Part shown: piece after piece, positions 57,176 to 64,000 of the stretch
Position numbering within the stretch: position 1 is the first letter of the stretch
Layout of the letters: each line of letters begins with the position of its first letter
DNA from: Thalassospiraceae bacterium LMO-JJ14
GTDB taxonomy: Bacteria; Pseudomonadota; Alphaproteobacteria; Rhodospirillales; Casp-alpha2
Assembly: GCA_021555105.2 (NCBI GenBank)
Contig: CP134604.1
Coordinates: 1,302,001-1,366,000, forward strand
Reading direction: 5' to 3'
DNA length: 64,000 nucleotides
The notes under the pieces: generated by a model
Databases searched by the model: none
The model's input: the letters and a program-made list of their open reading frames with translations, nothing else
Told to the model about the DNA's origin: nothing
Position numbers and translations under genes: made by a program

Positions 57176-57925
57176 TCAGAAGCCTTCGGCGACCGAGGTC
57201 AAGCCGTCTTCGTCGAGGATTTCGATCTTGCGATCCCGGTCTCCACCGATCAGCCCGTCCTTGCGTAATCTGGAAAAGGTCCGGCTCACGGTTTCCGTCG
57301 TCAGGCCGAGGAAGTCGCCGATGTCGTCCCGGCTCATGGGGACGTCCACGGGATTTGCGCTCACGCCACGTTCACCGGCACGCCGCGCCAGCATCAAAAG
57401 AAATGTGGCGACCCGTTCGTGTGCGGTTTTGCGGCCGAGCAACAGGAGTTGTCCCTGAACTTCGGCAAGAGCCTCGGAGGCCATATCATGCAGGCGTCTT
57501 TCGAGATTTGGAATGGACCCGGCAAGCTTTTCCAGTTCACGGCGTTCCATACGGCACACGTTTGCCTGTGTAACGGCCTCGACACTGCTCGGGTTGGTTT
57601 CGGATCGGGCAAGGCCCAGGAAATCACCGGGGAACAGGAAGCCGATAATCTGGCGGCGGCCATCCGGCAGGAGCTTGAAACATTTAAGGCATCCGTTCGT
57701 CACTGAGAAGACATGCGTTTCAGGTTCGCCTTCGTCCACCAGATGATCGCCGGGCTGGAGAATGACATTCTTCATGACGCCGCCGAAACGCGAAAGCTCG
57801 GCCGGAGCCAGTGCGCCGCATACCGCGTGTTCGCGGACCTGACATGCCGCACACGGGGTTTCCGCGGCTTCTCCACGCGGGATTGCCGGTTTCAGGGCAG
57901 GGCTTTTTTGCGGCGAGCCGGACAT
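57176..57925 (-). CDS. fnrL: FNR-type oxygen-sensing regulator (Crp/Fnr family)
   Basis: The 249-residue protein has Cys25, Cys28 and Cys36 (C-x2-C-x7-C) and Cys124 in ANVCRME, the four ligands of an oxygen-labile 4Fe-4S cluster. A cNMP-like beta-roll follows, then a Crp-type HTH with DFLGLTTETVSRTFSRL. The E..SR residues fit recognition of TTGAT half-sites. It should activate or repress genes under low oxygen. A perfect TTGAT-N4-ATCAA lies at 59010, upstream of the stress-protein gene. The neighbouring fibre locus may also be a target, which is inference. Confidence 0.93.
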   Translation of the reverse strand: MSGSPQKSPALKPAIPRGEAAETPCAACQVREHAVCGALAPAELSRFGGVMKNVILQPGDHLVDEGEPETHVFSVTNGCLKCFKLLPDGRRQIIGFLFPGDFLGLARSETNPSSVEAVTQANVCRMERRELEKLAGSIPNLERRLHDMASEALAEVQGQLLLLGRKTAHERVATFLLMLARRAGERGVSANPVDVPMSRDDIGDFLGLTTETVSRTFSRLRKDGLIGGDRDRKIEILDEDGLTSVAEGF

Positions 57926-58042
57926 CTGTAAATCCGTTCCCTCTCGGCTTCGGGACCCCCATCATAGATAAATATATTCAGGGTTTCCAGACTTGCCTTG
58001 AGAAGGAGTTACAGTCCTTGAAAAAAATGGTTGCAGCGGCAC

Positions 58043-58915
58043 TCAGTGCGAAACAAGCAGGGGAATGTCAGCTTTCGACATCACCGTACGGGTGACGCCG
58101 CCAAACATATATTCAGCAACGGCGCTGGTGCCGTAGGCTCCCATGACCAATAGTGCGTGGCCGTTCGTTCTGGCCGCCTCCAGCAGGGTATCGGCGACGT
58201 TCTCGCGGGTAGCGGAAATGGTGCGCGATACAGATTTGATGCCGTGTAATTGCAGATATTTTCCGACATCCATTGGGTCGGTTTTCGCATCCCCGTCAAC
58301 CATTACATGAATGATTTCGACTTTGTTTGCGATCAGCATAAGCGGCAGGGCATTGCGAATGCTTTGTGCGGACTCCCTGGAGCCATCCCAGGCGACGGTT
58401 ACGTGTCCACCGATGACGGGGCGTGGATATCGGCACGTGATCAAAACCGGCCTAGCGGTATCAAGGAGGGCCGCTTCAAGAGCGGCACTGTCCAGTCCGC
58501 CACTTTCAGCATTCGGAATGCCGATCACGATCAGATCGAACAGCCGCCCGCGCTCGGCGATTTCGCGGTTCTCATAGCCGATAACGGATTCTTTGGTCAC
58601 GGCAAAAGTGGCGACCTCGTTGACGTCATCCGGCGATATGACAGGCAAGCCGGCGGCAATGACCGCCTGCTCGTACAAGGTGTCAAAATTACTGCGGCGA
58701 TCATCGATGGACCGTTCCATATCAGTAATCATGCCCTCAATTATTTCAGGAGGTGCGGCATCAAGAACAGGGTAAATGCTATTAGCAGCCGGGGGCGTAA
58801 TCTGCATGAGCGACGTTACGGCATTGAAGCGTTTGCCTAGCTCAATAGCCGTCGTGAGCACGGCCTTGCTCTCGACGCCACCATCGACGATCGCCATGAT
58901 CGACCTGATATCCAT
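58043..58915 (-). CDS. tandem universal stress protein
   Basis: I start at the ATG at 58915 (290 aa), 6 nt after GGGAGG; the frame is open for 16 more codons. Two UspA domains are visible (about 1-140 and 150-290); the second ends with the ATP-binding-type LVMGAYGTSAVAEYMFGGVT. Tandem Usp proteins are linked to survival under oxygen limitation or starvation. The perfect FNR box 95-108 bp upstream, next to an fnr gene, supports anaerobic induction. Confidence 0.9.
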   Translation of the reverse strand: MDIRSIMAIVDGGVESKAVLTTAIELGKRFNAVTSLMQITPPAANSIYPVLDAAPPEIIEGMITDMERSIDDRRSNFDTLYEQAVIAAGLPVISPDDVNEVATFAVTKESVIGYENREIAERGRLFDLIVIGIPNAESGGLDSAALEAALLDTARPVLITCRYPRPVIGGHVTVAWDGSRESAQSIRNALPLMLIANKVEIIHVMVDGDAKTDPMDVGKYLQLHGIKSVSRTISATRENVADTLLEAARTNGHALLVMGAYGTSAVAEYMFGGVTRTVMSKADIPLLVSH

Positions 58916-59009
58916 GCCGGGCCTCCCATGATGGCCGCTATCCCCGGCCTGCCAAAATGGCACGACCTTTCATTGCCACATATTCTTGTCGGCAATGCGG
59001 CTTGTCGCA

Positions 59010-59023
59010 TTGATTTACATCAA
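59010..59023. promoter_or_regulatory. perfect FNR box upstream of the universal stress protein gene
   Basis: TTGATTTACATCAA matches TTGAT-N4-ATCAA exactly. On the minus strand a -10-like GAATAT lies at 58985-58980, so a start near 58974 would put the box centre about 42 bp upstream, the class II FNR position. The stress-protein start codon lies about 60 bp beyond that. It is not upstream of the outer-membrane protein gene, whose 3' end is 7 bp away. Confidence 0.85.
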
Positions 59024-59030
59024 GGAGAAA

Positions 59031-60065
59031 TCAGAACTGGAATCTAAGTCCGGCACGGAATTCATGTGCCAAAAGATCGTCATACTTGGTCGCTGTGGTG
59101 CCGCTGCCGTTGGTGAACGTACCATCCTGTTCGTACTGGCCAAGATTGATGAAACGGTAGCCGATATCCAGCGTGACCTGTTCGGAAATTTTCGATGCCA
59201 ATCCGGCCATCGCGGCATATGTCAGATTATAGACCTGTGTTCCGCGCTCGGTATTGCCGCCCGCAGTCATGCTGTCCGTATCCAGCATGGAAATGCCGAT
59301 CCCGGCACCGACATAAGGCGTGATGATATCGCTGCCGAGCCATTCATGCGCTTCGGAAATGTCATAATAGAGATTGAGCATGGCGCTGATGCTGTCGACC
59401 TCACCGGAAATAGTGTTGCCGGCACCATCGGTGCCGTCTATCGCCATTGGGGAACGATAGCTCAGCATGCCCTCGAGACGGACCTGTTCTTCGACCCGTG
59501 TCCCCATGCCTAGACTGATGAGGCCCGTATCCTGGGTTTCGCTAATGCGATGCGGGCCGTTGTTGCCGCTTCCGTCCGGGTTGGACGTCATGGCATATCC
59601 GCCATCGATGCGGAGATAAGGCCGGAACAAGGCGTCATCTGTGGACGCCATTTTTTCCTTCATGTCGGCAGCGGGCTTTGCTTTTGCCGCCGGTGCCGTT
59701 TCCGGCGTTGTTTGCTGAGCGGCTTGCGCCGGTGTCTTTGTGTCGTCTTCGGATTTGGCGGCCATCGGCTTGCTTTGTGCCTCTGCGGCGGGGACGGGTG
59801 CCGTTGCCGATTTATTGACCTCAAGGGCGGCCGGTTTTTTCAAGGGATCGCGTGATTCGGCCGTGGGCTGCGTCGGCACCATGTTGGTTCCGCTGTCGCG
59901 CAGTTCCTTTTCAGTGGCGACGTTGCTTTCATCGGCACCGGCGACTTCAATATGATAAGTGAAGGAGAAATCATTCTTGATGCGGTCTGACGCAGCAACG
60001 GCGCCGGTGGAATAGAGAACCGTCATTCCCAGTGCAAGCGCCGTCATTGGCCCAGTAATTTTCAT
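59031..60065 (-). CDS. outer-membrane beta-barrel protein with Ala/Pro/Lys-rich linker
   Basis: The 344-residue protein has a signal peptide (about 1-24, ALALGMTVLYSTGAVA), a roughly 90-residue charged, Ala/Pro/Lys-rich linker (about 50-140) and an eight-stranded OmpW/OmpA-like barrel (about 145-344). The barrel ends EFRAGLRFQF, with the terminal Phe that targets the BAM complex. The linker before the barrel is unusual, as barrel domains are normally N-terminal to such regions. Its role is probably structural or adhesive; no substrate is implied. Confidence 0.85.
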   Translation of the reverse strand: MKITGPMTALALGMTVLYSTGAVAASDRIKNDFSFTYHIEVAGADESNVATEKELRDSGTNMVPTQPTAESRDPLKKPAALEVNKSATAPVPAAEAQSKPMAAKSEDDTKTPAQAAQQTTPETAPAAKAKPAADMKEKMASTDDALFRPYLRIDGGYAMTSNPDGSGNNGPHRISETQDTGLISLGMGTRVEEQVRLEGMLSYRSPMAIDGTDGAGNTISGEVDSISAMLNLYYDISEAHEWLGSDIITPYVGAGIGISMLDTDSMTAGGNTERGTQVYNLTYAAMAGLASKISEQVTLDIGYRFINLGQYEQDGTFTNGSGTTATKYDDLLAHEFRAGLRFQF

Positions 60066-60617
60066 CGTAACCCCGTTGTCCCAGTCTTTGGGCCGGCGCG
60101 AATCGTGCGACGCCCCTTGAGGGTAGAATCGCCTGAAGACGTAAAAACGTGGTTAACGTTCGGTATATATTCAGCAACGGGTTAGACGGTGGATACTGTA
60201 GAGTCGGAAGGCTTTTTAAGGATTGTTAAACGCAACGACCGTGAATATTGGCAGAATGGCACGCCAGCCAAGCGCGTTCCTGTCGAATTTCGAGCTTTAT
60301 ACCACAATTATCTAAAAAGACTCACTTCAGTAAAGTTATAGTGAGCAGATGTACGGAGGCAAAAATGATGCATATCCGATCTCCGACTTTCCGCCTCAGC
60401 CTCTGCACAGCCGTCAATGATTTGATGAAGGACGTTTGTATAACTTGATGCAATTCAAGGTAAGCGACGCAAGGTCTGGTTAAGTCTGCAAAGCAGGTCA
60501 AGTCTAGCCTGACAAAAATGGCGGCAATTAGCCAGAAGCAGACGTTCGACAATAGGGGTATTACGTCATCCGTATCTTCACGGTATGATGACCGGCAATC
60601 ATAGGACGGAACCGGGA
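60066..60617. other. long intergenic region with a candidate 27-codon ORF and a near-FNR box
   Basis: These 552 bp separate the minus-strand barrel gene from the GntR gene. A short ORF with a strong GGAGG site is listed separately. TTGATGCAATTCAA at 60445-60458 matches the FNR consensus with one mismatch and overlaps the end of that ORF. Otherwise I see AT-rich promoter-like sequence only. Confidence 0.5.
60365..60448 (+). CDS. possible small protein, 27 aa
   Basis: The ATG at 60365 follows CGGAGGCAAAA, a near-ideal ribosome-binding site at good distance, and TTATAGT upstream could serve as a -10. The product would be MMHIRSPTFRLSLCTAVNDL and seven more residues, ending in CIT. The frame has no stop as far back as 60248. 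No family is recognised. Confidence 0.3.
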   Translation: MMHIRSPTFRLSLCTAVNDLMKDVCIT

Positions 60618-61316
60618 ATGGCATCAAACAAGGATCAGGCGGAGCCCAGCTCGCCGACGCTCGGTGCGGAAGTATCCGTGCGCCTGCAGGAGGAAATTCT
60701 GGCTGGTAAATTTCAGCCGGGCGCAGCGTTGCGCGAGATCCCGCTAGCCGAAGAATACGGTGCATCCCGCCAGACCATGCGCGAAGCGCTCCGATCCCTG
60801 TCCGATCTTGGGCTGGTCGAGCTGCATGCGCGGCGCGGTGCACGTATTCCGACCATGTCGCCCAGCCGTGCGCGTGAAGTTTATACCCTGCGCGCTTTAC
60901 TGGAGCCCTTCGCGCTTCGTGCATCGCTCGTCGAAGGACGGATCCGCCGTGCCGAGATGACCCGCATCGAGGCCGCTTATGATCACATGGTGGCCTGTGC
61001 CGAGAGCAATGACGTTGCGGCCCTGATTGAAGCCGACATGACGTTTCATTGGGAACTCTGTTCGCCCTGTAATCACGGCATGCTGCTCGAATTCCTGAAA
61101 CGGCTCCAGAATGCCACACGGCAATCGATGGTCCATATGAAGGTTTACGGTTCCGACGCCGAAGGCGAGGTCGAATCTCATGCGCCGATATTGCGCGCGG
61201 TGCGCGAACGCGATGCCGACGGTGCGGCGCAGGCCATGCGTGAGCATATCAACGCACATGGTGAACGGTTGCTCATCAAGTTGCTTGAAACAGATCCGGA
61301 AGAGGGCCATTCGTAG
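60618..61316 (+). CDS. GntR family transcriptional regulator with FCD domain
   Basis: The ATG at 60618 (232 aa) follows GGAACCGGGA; an upstream ATG at 60585 has no site. The N-terminal GntR winged helix (about 20-80, IPLAEEYGASRQTMREALRSL) is followed by an all-helical FCD domain (about 85-225) with candidate metal-binding Asp and His residues (DMTFHWELC; REHINAHGE). FCD regulators sense carboxylates or amino acids. The aminotransferase gene 201 bp downstream has two matching operators at its promoter, so it is the likely target. Confidence 0.92.
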   Translation: MASNKDQAEPSSPTLGAEVSVRLQEEILAGKFQPGAALREIPLAEEYGASRQTMREALRSLSDLGLVELHARRGARIPTMSPSRAREVYTLRALLEPFALRASLVEGRIRRAEMTRIEAAYDHMVACAESNDVAALIEADMTFHWELCSPCNHGMLLEFLKRLQNATRQSMVHMKVYGSDAEGEVESHAPILRAVRERDADGAAQAMREHINAHGERLLIKLLETDPEEGHS

Positions 61317-61452
61317 AATTTTGTCGACAACCACCCTCGACAAGCAGTTGCCGCATCACCCCCGAGCATTCCGCAGCTGTATCTATATAAAACATTGATA
61401 TAGAGCCAATGCTGCTGGAAGATCAGCTCCAGTCGCGCCGCAACTTCGCTTT

Positions 61453-61503
61453 TTTATTGTCAGACAAACATAACAATATTAGTTTATTTTGTCTGACAAT
61501 AAA
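61453..61503. promoter_or_regulatory. paired GntR-type operators at the aminotransferase promoter
   Basis: Two sites matching TNGTNNNACNA occur: TTGTCAGACAA (61457-61467) and TTGTCTGACAA (61489-61499), with centres 32 bp apart, about three helical turns. Together they form a perfect 16-bp inverted repeat (TTTATTGTCAGACAAA at 61453-61468 and its complement at 61488-61503) that ends 14 bp before the ATG. A shorter TTGTCGACAA is at 61321-61330. Confidence 0.85.
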
Positions 61504-61517
61504 TGCTGGAGAAACCG

Positions 61518-62903
61518 ATGCCACTGCACGCCAAGCCGAATTCCACGGCCGCCCGGGATATTGCCAATGTCCTGCACCCCTACACCAATGCGCGCCGCCA
61601 CGAAGAGCGGGGCCCAACCGTGCTGGAGCGTGGCGACGGCATCTACGTCTATGACGACAACGGCAAGGAGTATATCGAGGGTCTGGCCGGACTTTGGAGC
61701 GTTGCGCTGGGATTCGGGGAGCAACGCCTCGTCGACGCCGCGACGGAACAGCTCCGGAAACTGCCCTATAGCCACATCTTCTCGCACAAATCGCACGGGC
61801 CGGCAGTCGATCTTTCGGAAAAACTGGTGTCGATGACGCCGGCCGGCCTGGATCACGTCTTTTTCACGAATTCCGGTTCCGAAGCCAACGACACGGTCAT
61901 CAAGTTCATCTGGTATTACAACAACGCGCTCGGGCGTCCGGAAAAGAAGAAGATCATATCGCGCGAAAAAGCCTACCACGGTGTCACCATCGCTGCCGCG
62001 AGCCTCACGGGTTTGCCGCTGAACCATGAAGCCTTCGACGTGCCGGTCAACGACAGGTTCCTGCATACCGGCTGCCCGCACTACTATCGGTTCGGAAACG
62101 AAGGCGAGAGCGAGGAAGAGTTCGCCACGCGGCGCGCCGACGAGTTGCGCCGGATGATCGAGGACGAAGGCCCCGATACCATCGCCGCTTTCATTGCCGA
62201 GCCGGTCATGGGCGCCGGCGGCGTGCTGGTGCCGCCTGCGACCTACTGGGAAAAGATCAGCGCCGTTCTGAAAGATTACGACATTCTGTTCGTCGCGGAC
62301 GAGGTTATCAACGGGTTCGGCCGGACCGGAAAACTGTTTGCCTGTGAACACTACGGGCTCGAGCCCGACGTCATGGTGTTCTCGAAACAACTGACGTCAT
62401 CCTACCAGCCGCTCGCGGCAATTGTGATGAGCAACGCGCTATACCAGGGCATTGCCGACAATACGGCGCGCATCGGTGGCCTCGGCCACGGGTTCACCGG
62501 TAGCGGACATCCGGTGGCGACGGCCGTTGCACTTGAAAACCTACGGATCATGGAGGAGCGCGAGCTTGTCGATCATGCTGCGCGGATGTCGCCGATCCTG
62601 CTCAATGGCTTAAGGAGATTCGAGGATCATCCCCTAGTCGGCGAAGTTCGCGGCATCGGCATGATCGCCGCCGTCGAACTGGTCGCTGACAAGGCAACGA
62701 AAGAGAGCTTTTCCCCGCCGGGCAAGGTCGGCGGTGCATTTTTCGAACGCGCACATCATCACGGCCTGATCATCCGCAACATTCAGGACAGCATCGCATT
62801 GTGTCCGCCGCTGATCATCGAGGAAGACCAGATCGAGGAACTGCTACACCGCTTTGAGGCCACCCTCGATGACATCACTGTCTGGGCCGCAGATAACATG
62901 TGA
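61518..62903 (+). CDS. class III omega-aminotransferase
   Basis: I start at the ATG at 61518 (461 aa), after CTGGAG; the frame is open five codons further. The PLP site is complete: Asp261 in FVADEVINGFGRTG and Lys290 in VMVFSKQLTSSYQP, plus FFTNSGSEANDTV for the phosphate. It belongs with omega-amino acid:pyruvate and taurine/putrescine-type transaminases. The amino donor is unknown. Its promoter carries two GntR operators, so the upstream GntR/FCD gene probably regulates it. It is followed by a terminator. Confidence 0.93.
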   Translation: MPLHAKPNSTAARDIANVLHPYTNARRHEERGPTVLERGDGIYVYDDNGKEYIEGLAGLWSVALGFGEQRLVDAATEQLRKLPYSHIFSHKSHGPAVDLSEKLVSMTPAGLDHVFFTNSGSEANDTVIKFIWYYNNALGRPEKKKIISREKAYHGVTIAAASLTGLPLNHEAFDVPVNDRFLHTGCPHYYRFGNEGESEEEFATRRADELRRMIEDEGPDTIAAFIAEPVMGAGGVLVPPATYWEKISAVLKDYDILFVADEVINGFGRTGKLFACEHYGLEPDVMVFSKQLTSSYQPLAAIVMSNALYQGIADNTARIGGLGHGFTGSGHPVATAVALENLRIMEERELVDHAARMSPILLNGLRRFEDHPLVGEVRGIGMIAAVELVADKATKESFSPPGKVGGAFFERAHHHGLIIRNIQDSIALCPPLIIEEDQIEELLHRFEATLDDITVWAADNM

Positions 62904-62947
62904 GCCGGGTACCGGTTTATTACTGCTAGACACAACCCTGGCAGACT

Positions 62948-62985
62948 AAAGGGCGGCCCCGGAAGATTACGGTGCTGCCCTTTCT
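62948..62985 (+). terminator. Rho-independent terminator of the aminotransferase gene
   Basis: A stem AAAGGGCGGC/GCTGCCCTTT, with one G-T pair and a 16-nt loop, is followed by CTTT. It ends the aminotransferase transcript just before the convergent sulfatase gene. Confidence 0.8.
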
Positions 62986-63018
62986 TTGTCGGGATATTTC
63001 TGTTTGTCCCTCGATCAG

Positions 63019-64000
63019 TCAGAACATGCCGACGATCGGCAGAGGTTCGGGCCGGATATCATCCGGCCGTGTGGCGCGCACCTTTTCCATCTCTTCGCGA
63101 AGCGACGCCGACTTTGCATCGTAGAAAAGATTGTTCATTTCATAGGGGTCGTTCTTGAGGTCATACAACTCGCCGTCGCCGCTCGTGAGCTCGATGGTAT
63201 AACGGTAGCGCTCGGTAACCACGGTTCTGAGATCAAGATCGACACCGCACCGCGAGGCATCCAGCCCCCATTCCACGTGCGCCATATTGCGCATCGCCGA
63301 GACGCCGCCGCCTAGAGCGGGCATCAGGGACTGACCGTGATAGCCGTCGAACGTGCCGCCGCCGATATCGACCAGCGTCGGCGCCAGGTCGACGGTCGAC
63401 ACCACGTTGTTGACGACCTTGCCCTGATCGATGCCGGGCCCGGCAGCAATCATGCCGACCCGGATCAGGCTGTCATAGAACATCGGCCCCTTGAACAGCA
63501 GCCCGTGGTCGCCGAGAAACTCGCCGTGGTCGGAGGTCATGACGACGATCGTATCGTCGATGATACCCTTCTCGGTCAAAGCCTGCATGATGCGCCCCAC
63601 GTTATGGTCGACGAGCGAGATCATGCCGAAATAATTCGCGGTAATATCCCGGATCTGGCGTTCCGTGAGTGTGCGTTGACGCGACAGCTTCTCGCGGACC
63701 GTGCGGAACTCATCCGTGGTTTTCGGGGTACGGGTCAGTGCCGCCTCGTGCCACCACGGTCGCCGGGACAGGTCGAGATCGTGGTGCTTCGGAATGTCCA
63801 CCTGGTTCGGATCGTACATCCGCCCGTAAGGGTCGGGTGCATCGAACTCATGGTGCGGGTCCGGGAACGATACCCAGAGCATGAACGGGTCGTCATTCTC
63901 GTCGTCGTGCCTGGCAATGAAATCGGTGGCCCGATCGCCGAGCCAGCTCGATGTATGGCAGGCCACGGGAAGATCGGAAACATGCGTTTGCTGTGCCCCG
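63019..64000 (-). CDS. sulfatase family protein (5' end cut by window edge)
   Basis: The minus-strand frame is open from 64000 to its stop at 63019, so the N-terminal part with the formylglycine-forming C-x-P-x-R motif lies outside the window. The visible part has the alkaline-phosphatase-like fold signatures VSFPDPHHEFDAPDPYG, the metal-binding VVMTSDHGEFLGDHGLLFKG, and a C-terminal YDLKNDPYEMNNLF typical of aryl- and choline-type sulfatases. It is therefore a hydrolase of sulfate (or phosphonate) esters, but the substrate and whether it is exported cannot be judged. It converges on the aminotransferase gene. Confidence 0.9.
   Translation of the reverse strand, partial: GAQQTHVSDLPVACHTSSWLGDRATDFIARHDDENDDPFMLWVSFPDPHHEFDAPDPYGRMYDPNQVDIPKHHDLDLSRRPWWHEAALTRTPKTTDEFRTVREKLSRQRTLTERQIRDITANYFGMISLVDHNVGRIMQALTEKGIIDDTIVVMTSDHGEFLGDHGLLFKGPMFYDSLIRVGMIAAGPGIDQGKVVNNVVSTVDLAPTLVDIGGGTFDGYHGQSLMPALGGGVSAMRNMAHVEWGLDASRCGVDLDLRTVVTERYRYTIELTSGDGELYDLKNDPYEMNNLFYDAKSASLREEMEKVRATRPDDIRPEPLPIVGMF

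Overview
The window looks like a chromosomal segment of a free-living, fairly GC-rich alphaproteobacterium, probably of the Rhodospirillales type. Evidence is the gene neighbourhoods murA-hisG-hisD-UPF0262-phosphatase and infA-maf-RNase G-yacG-tRNA-Phe, an FNR-type regulator with a C-x2-C-x7-C cluster, and a malic enzyme fused to a phosphotransacetylase domain. No rRNA, CRISPR array or replication origin is visible. The genus cannot be named from the sequence alone.

Layout. 1-7.7 kb: an MFS transporter cut by the window edge, a coupled N-formylglutamate amidohydrolase/carboxylate-amine ligase pair, DUF1289 plus a homocysteine S-methyltransferase, glyoxalase I, an Ada-like repair protein, a soluble PAS histidine kinase and tRNA-Thr(GGT). 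7.8-12.4 kb: a small conserved-looking ORF, murA, hisG-hisD, a UPF0262 protein and a low-molecular-weight phosphatase family protein. 12.4-16.7 kb: an RND efflux pump (permease and adaptor, no outer-membrane factor). 16.9-19.5 kb: infA, maf, RNase G, yacG, tRNA-Phe(GAA).

19,475-32,651 is a genomic island inserted at the 3' end of tRNA-Phe. It is bounded by a perfect 20-bp direct repeat and carries a tyrosine integrase next to the tRNA. Its cargo is defence-like: a type I restriction-modification system (hsdM, hsdS, hsdR) followed by a ParB/Srx-domain gene, a serine recombinase, AT-rich hypothetical genes (one possibly frameshifted) and a DUF6602-type protein with a PD-(D/E)XK-like motif.

33-50.7 kb is core and metabolic: a second soluble PAS kinase, a WYL regulator, a creatininase-family hydrolase, an alpha/beta hydrolase, an HCCA isomerase, MsrA, a divergent Lrp regulator/alanine dehydrogenase pair, a MoaD-like protein next to an aldehyde:ferredoxin oxidoreductase-family (tungsten) enzyme, an exported protein with four spaced copies of a helix motif, malic enzyme, a glycerophosphodiesterase, a nucleoside-gate protein and an EamA transporter.

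50.7-57.1 kb is the most unusual locus: a probable non-canonical chaperone-usher surface-fibre system. It has a large usher-like outer-membrane protein with Cna-B/carboxypeptidase-regulatory-like modules and a C-terminal SPOR-like domain, three DUF4402-type exported subunits, and a PapD-like chaperone. An FNR-type oxygen sensor and a tandem universal stress protein follow; a perfect FNR box lies in class II geometry upstream of the stress-protein gene. The window ends with an outer-membrane beta-barrel protein, a GntR/FCD regulator next to an omega-aminotransferase whose promoter carries two GntR-type operators, and a sulfatase cut by the window edge.
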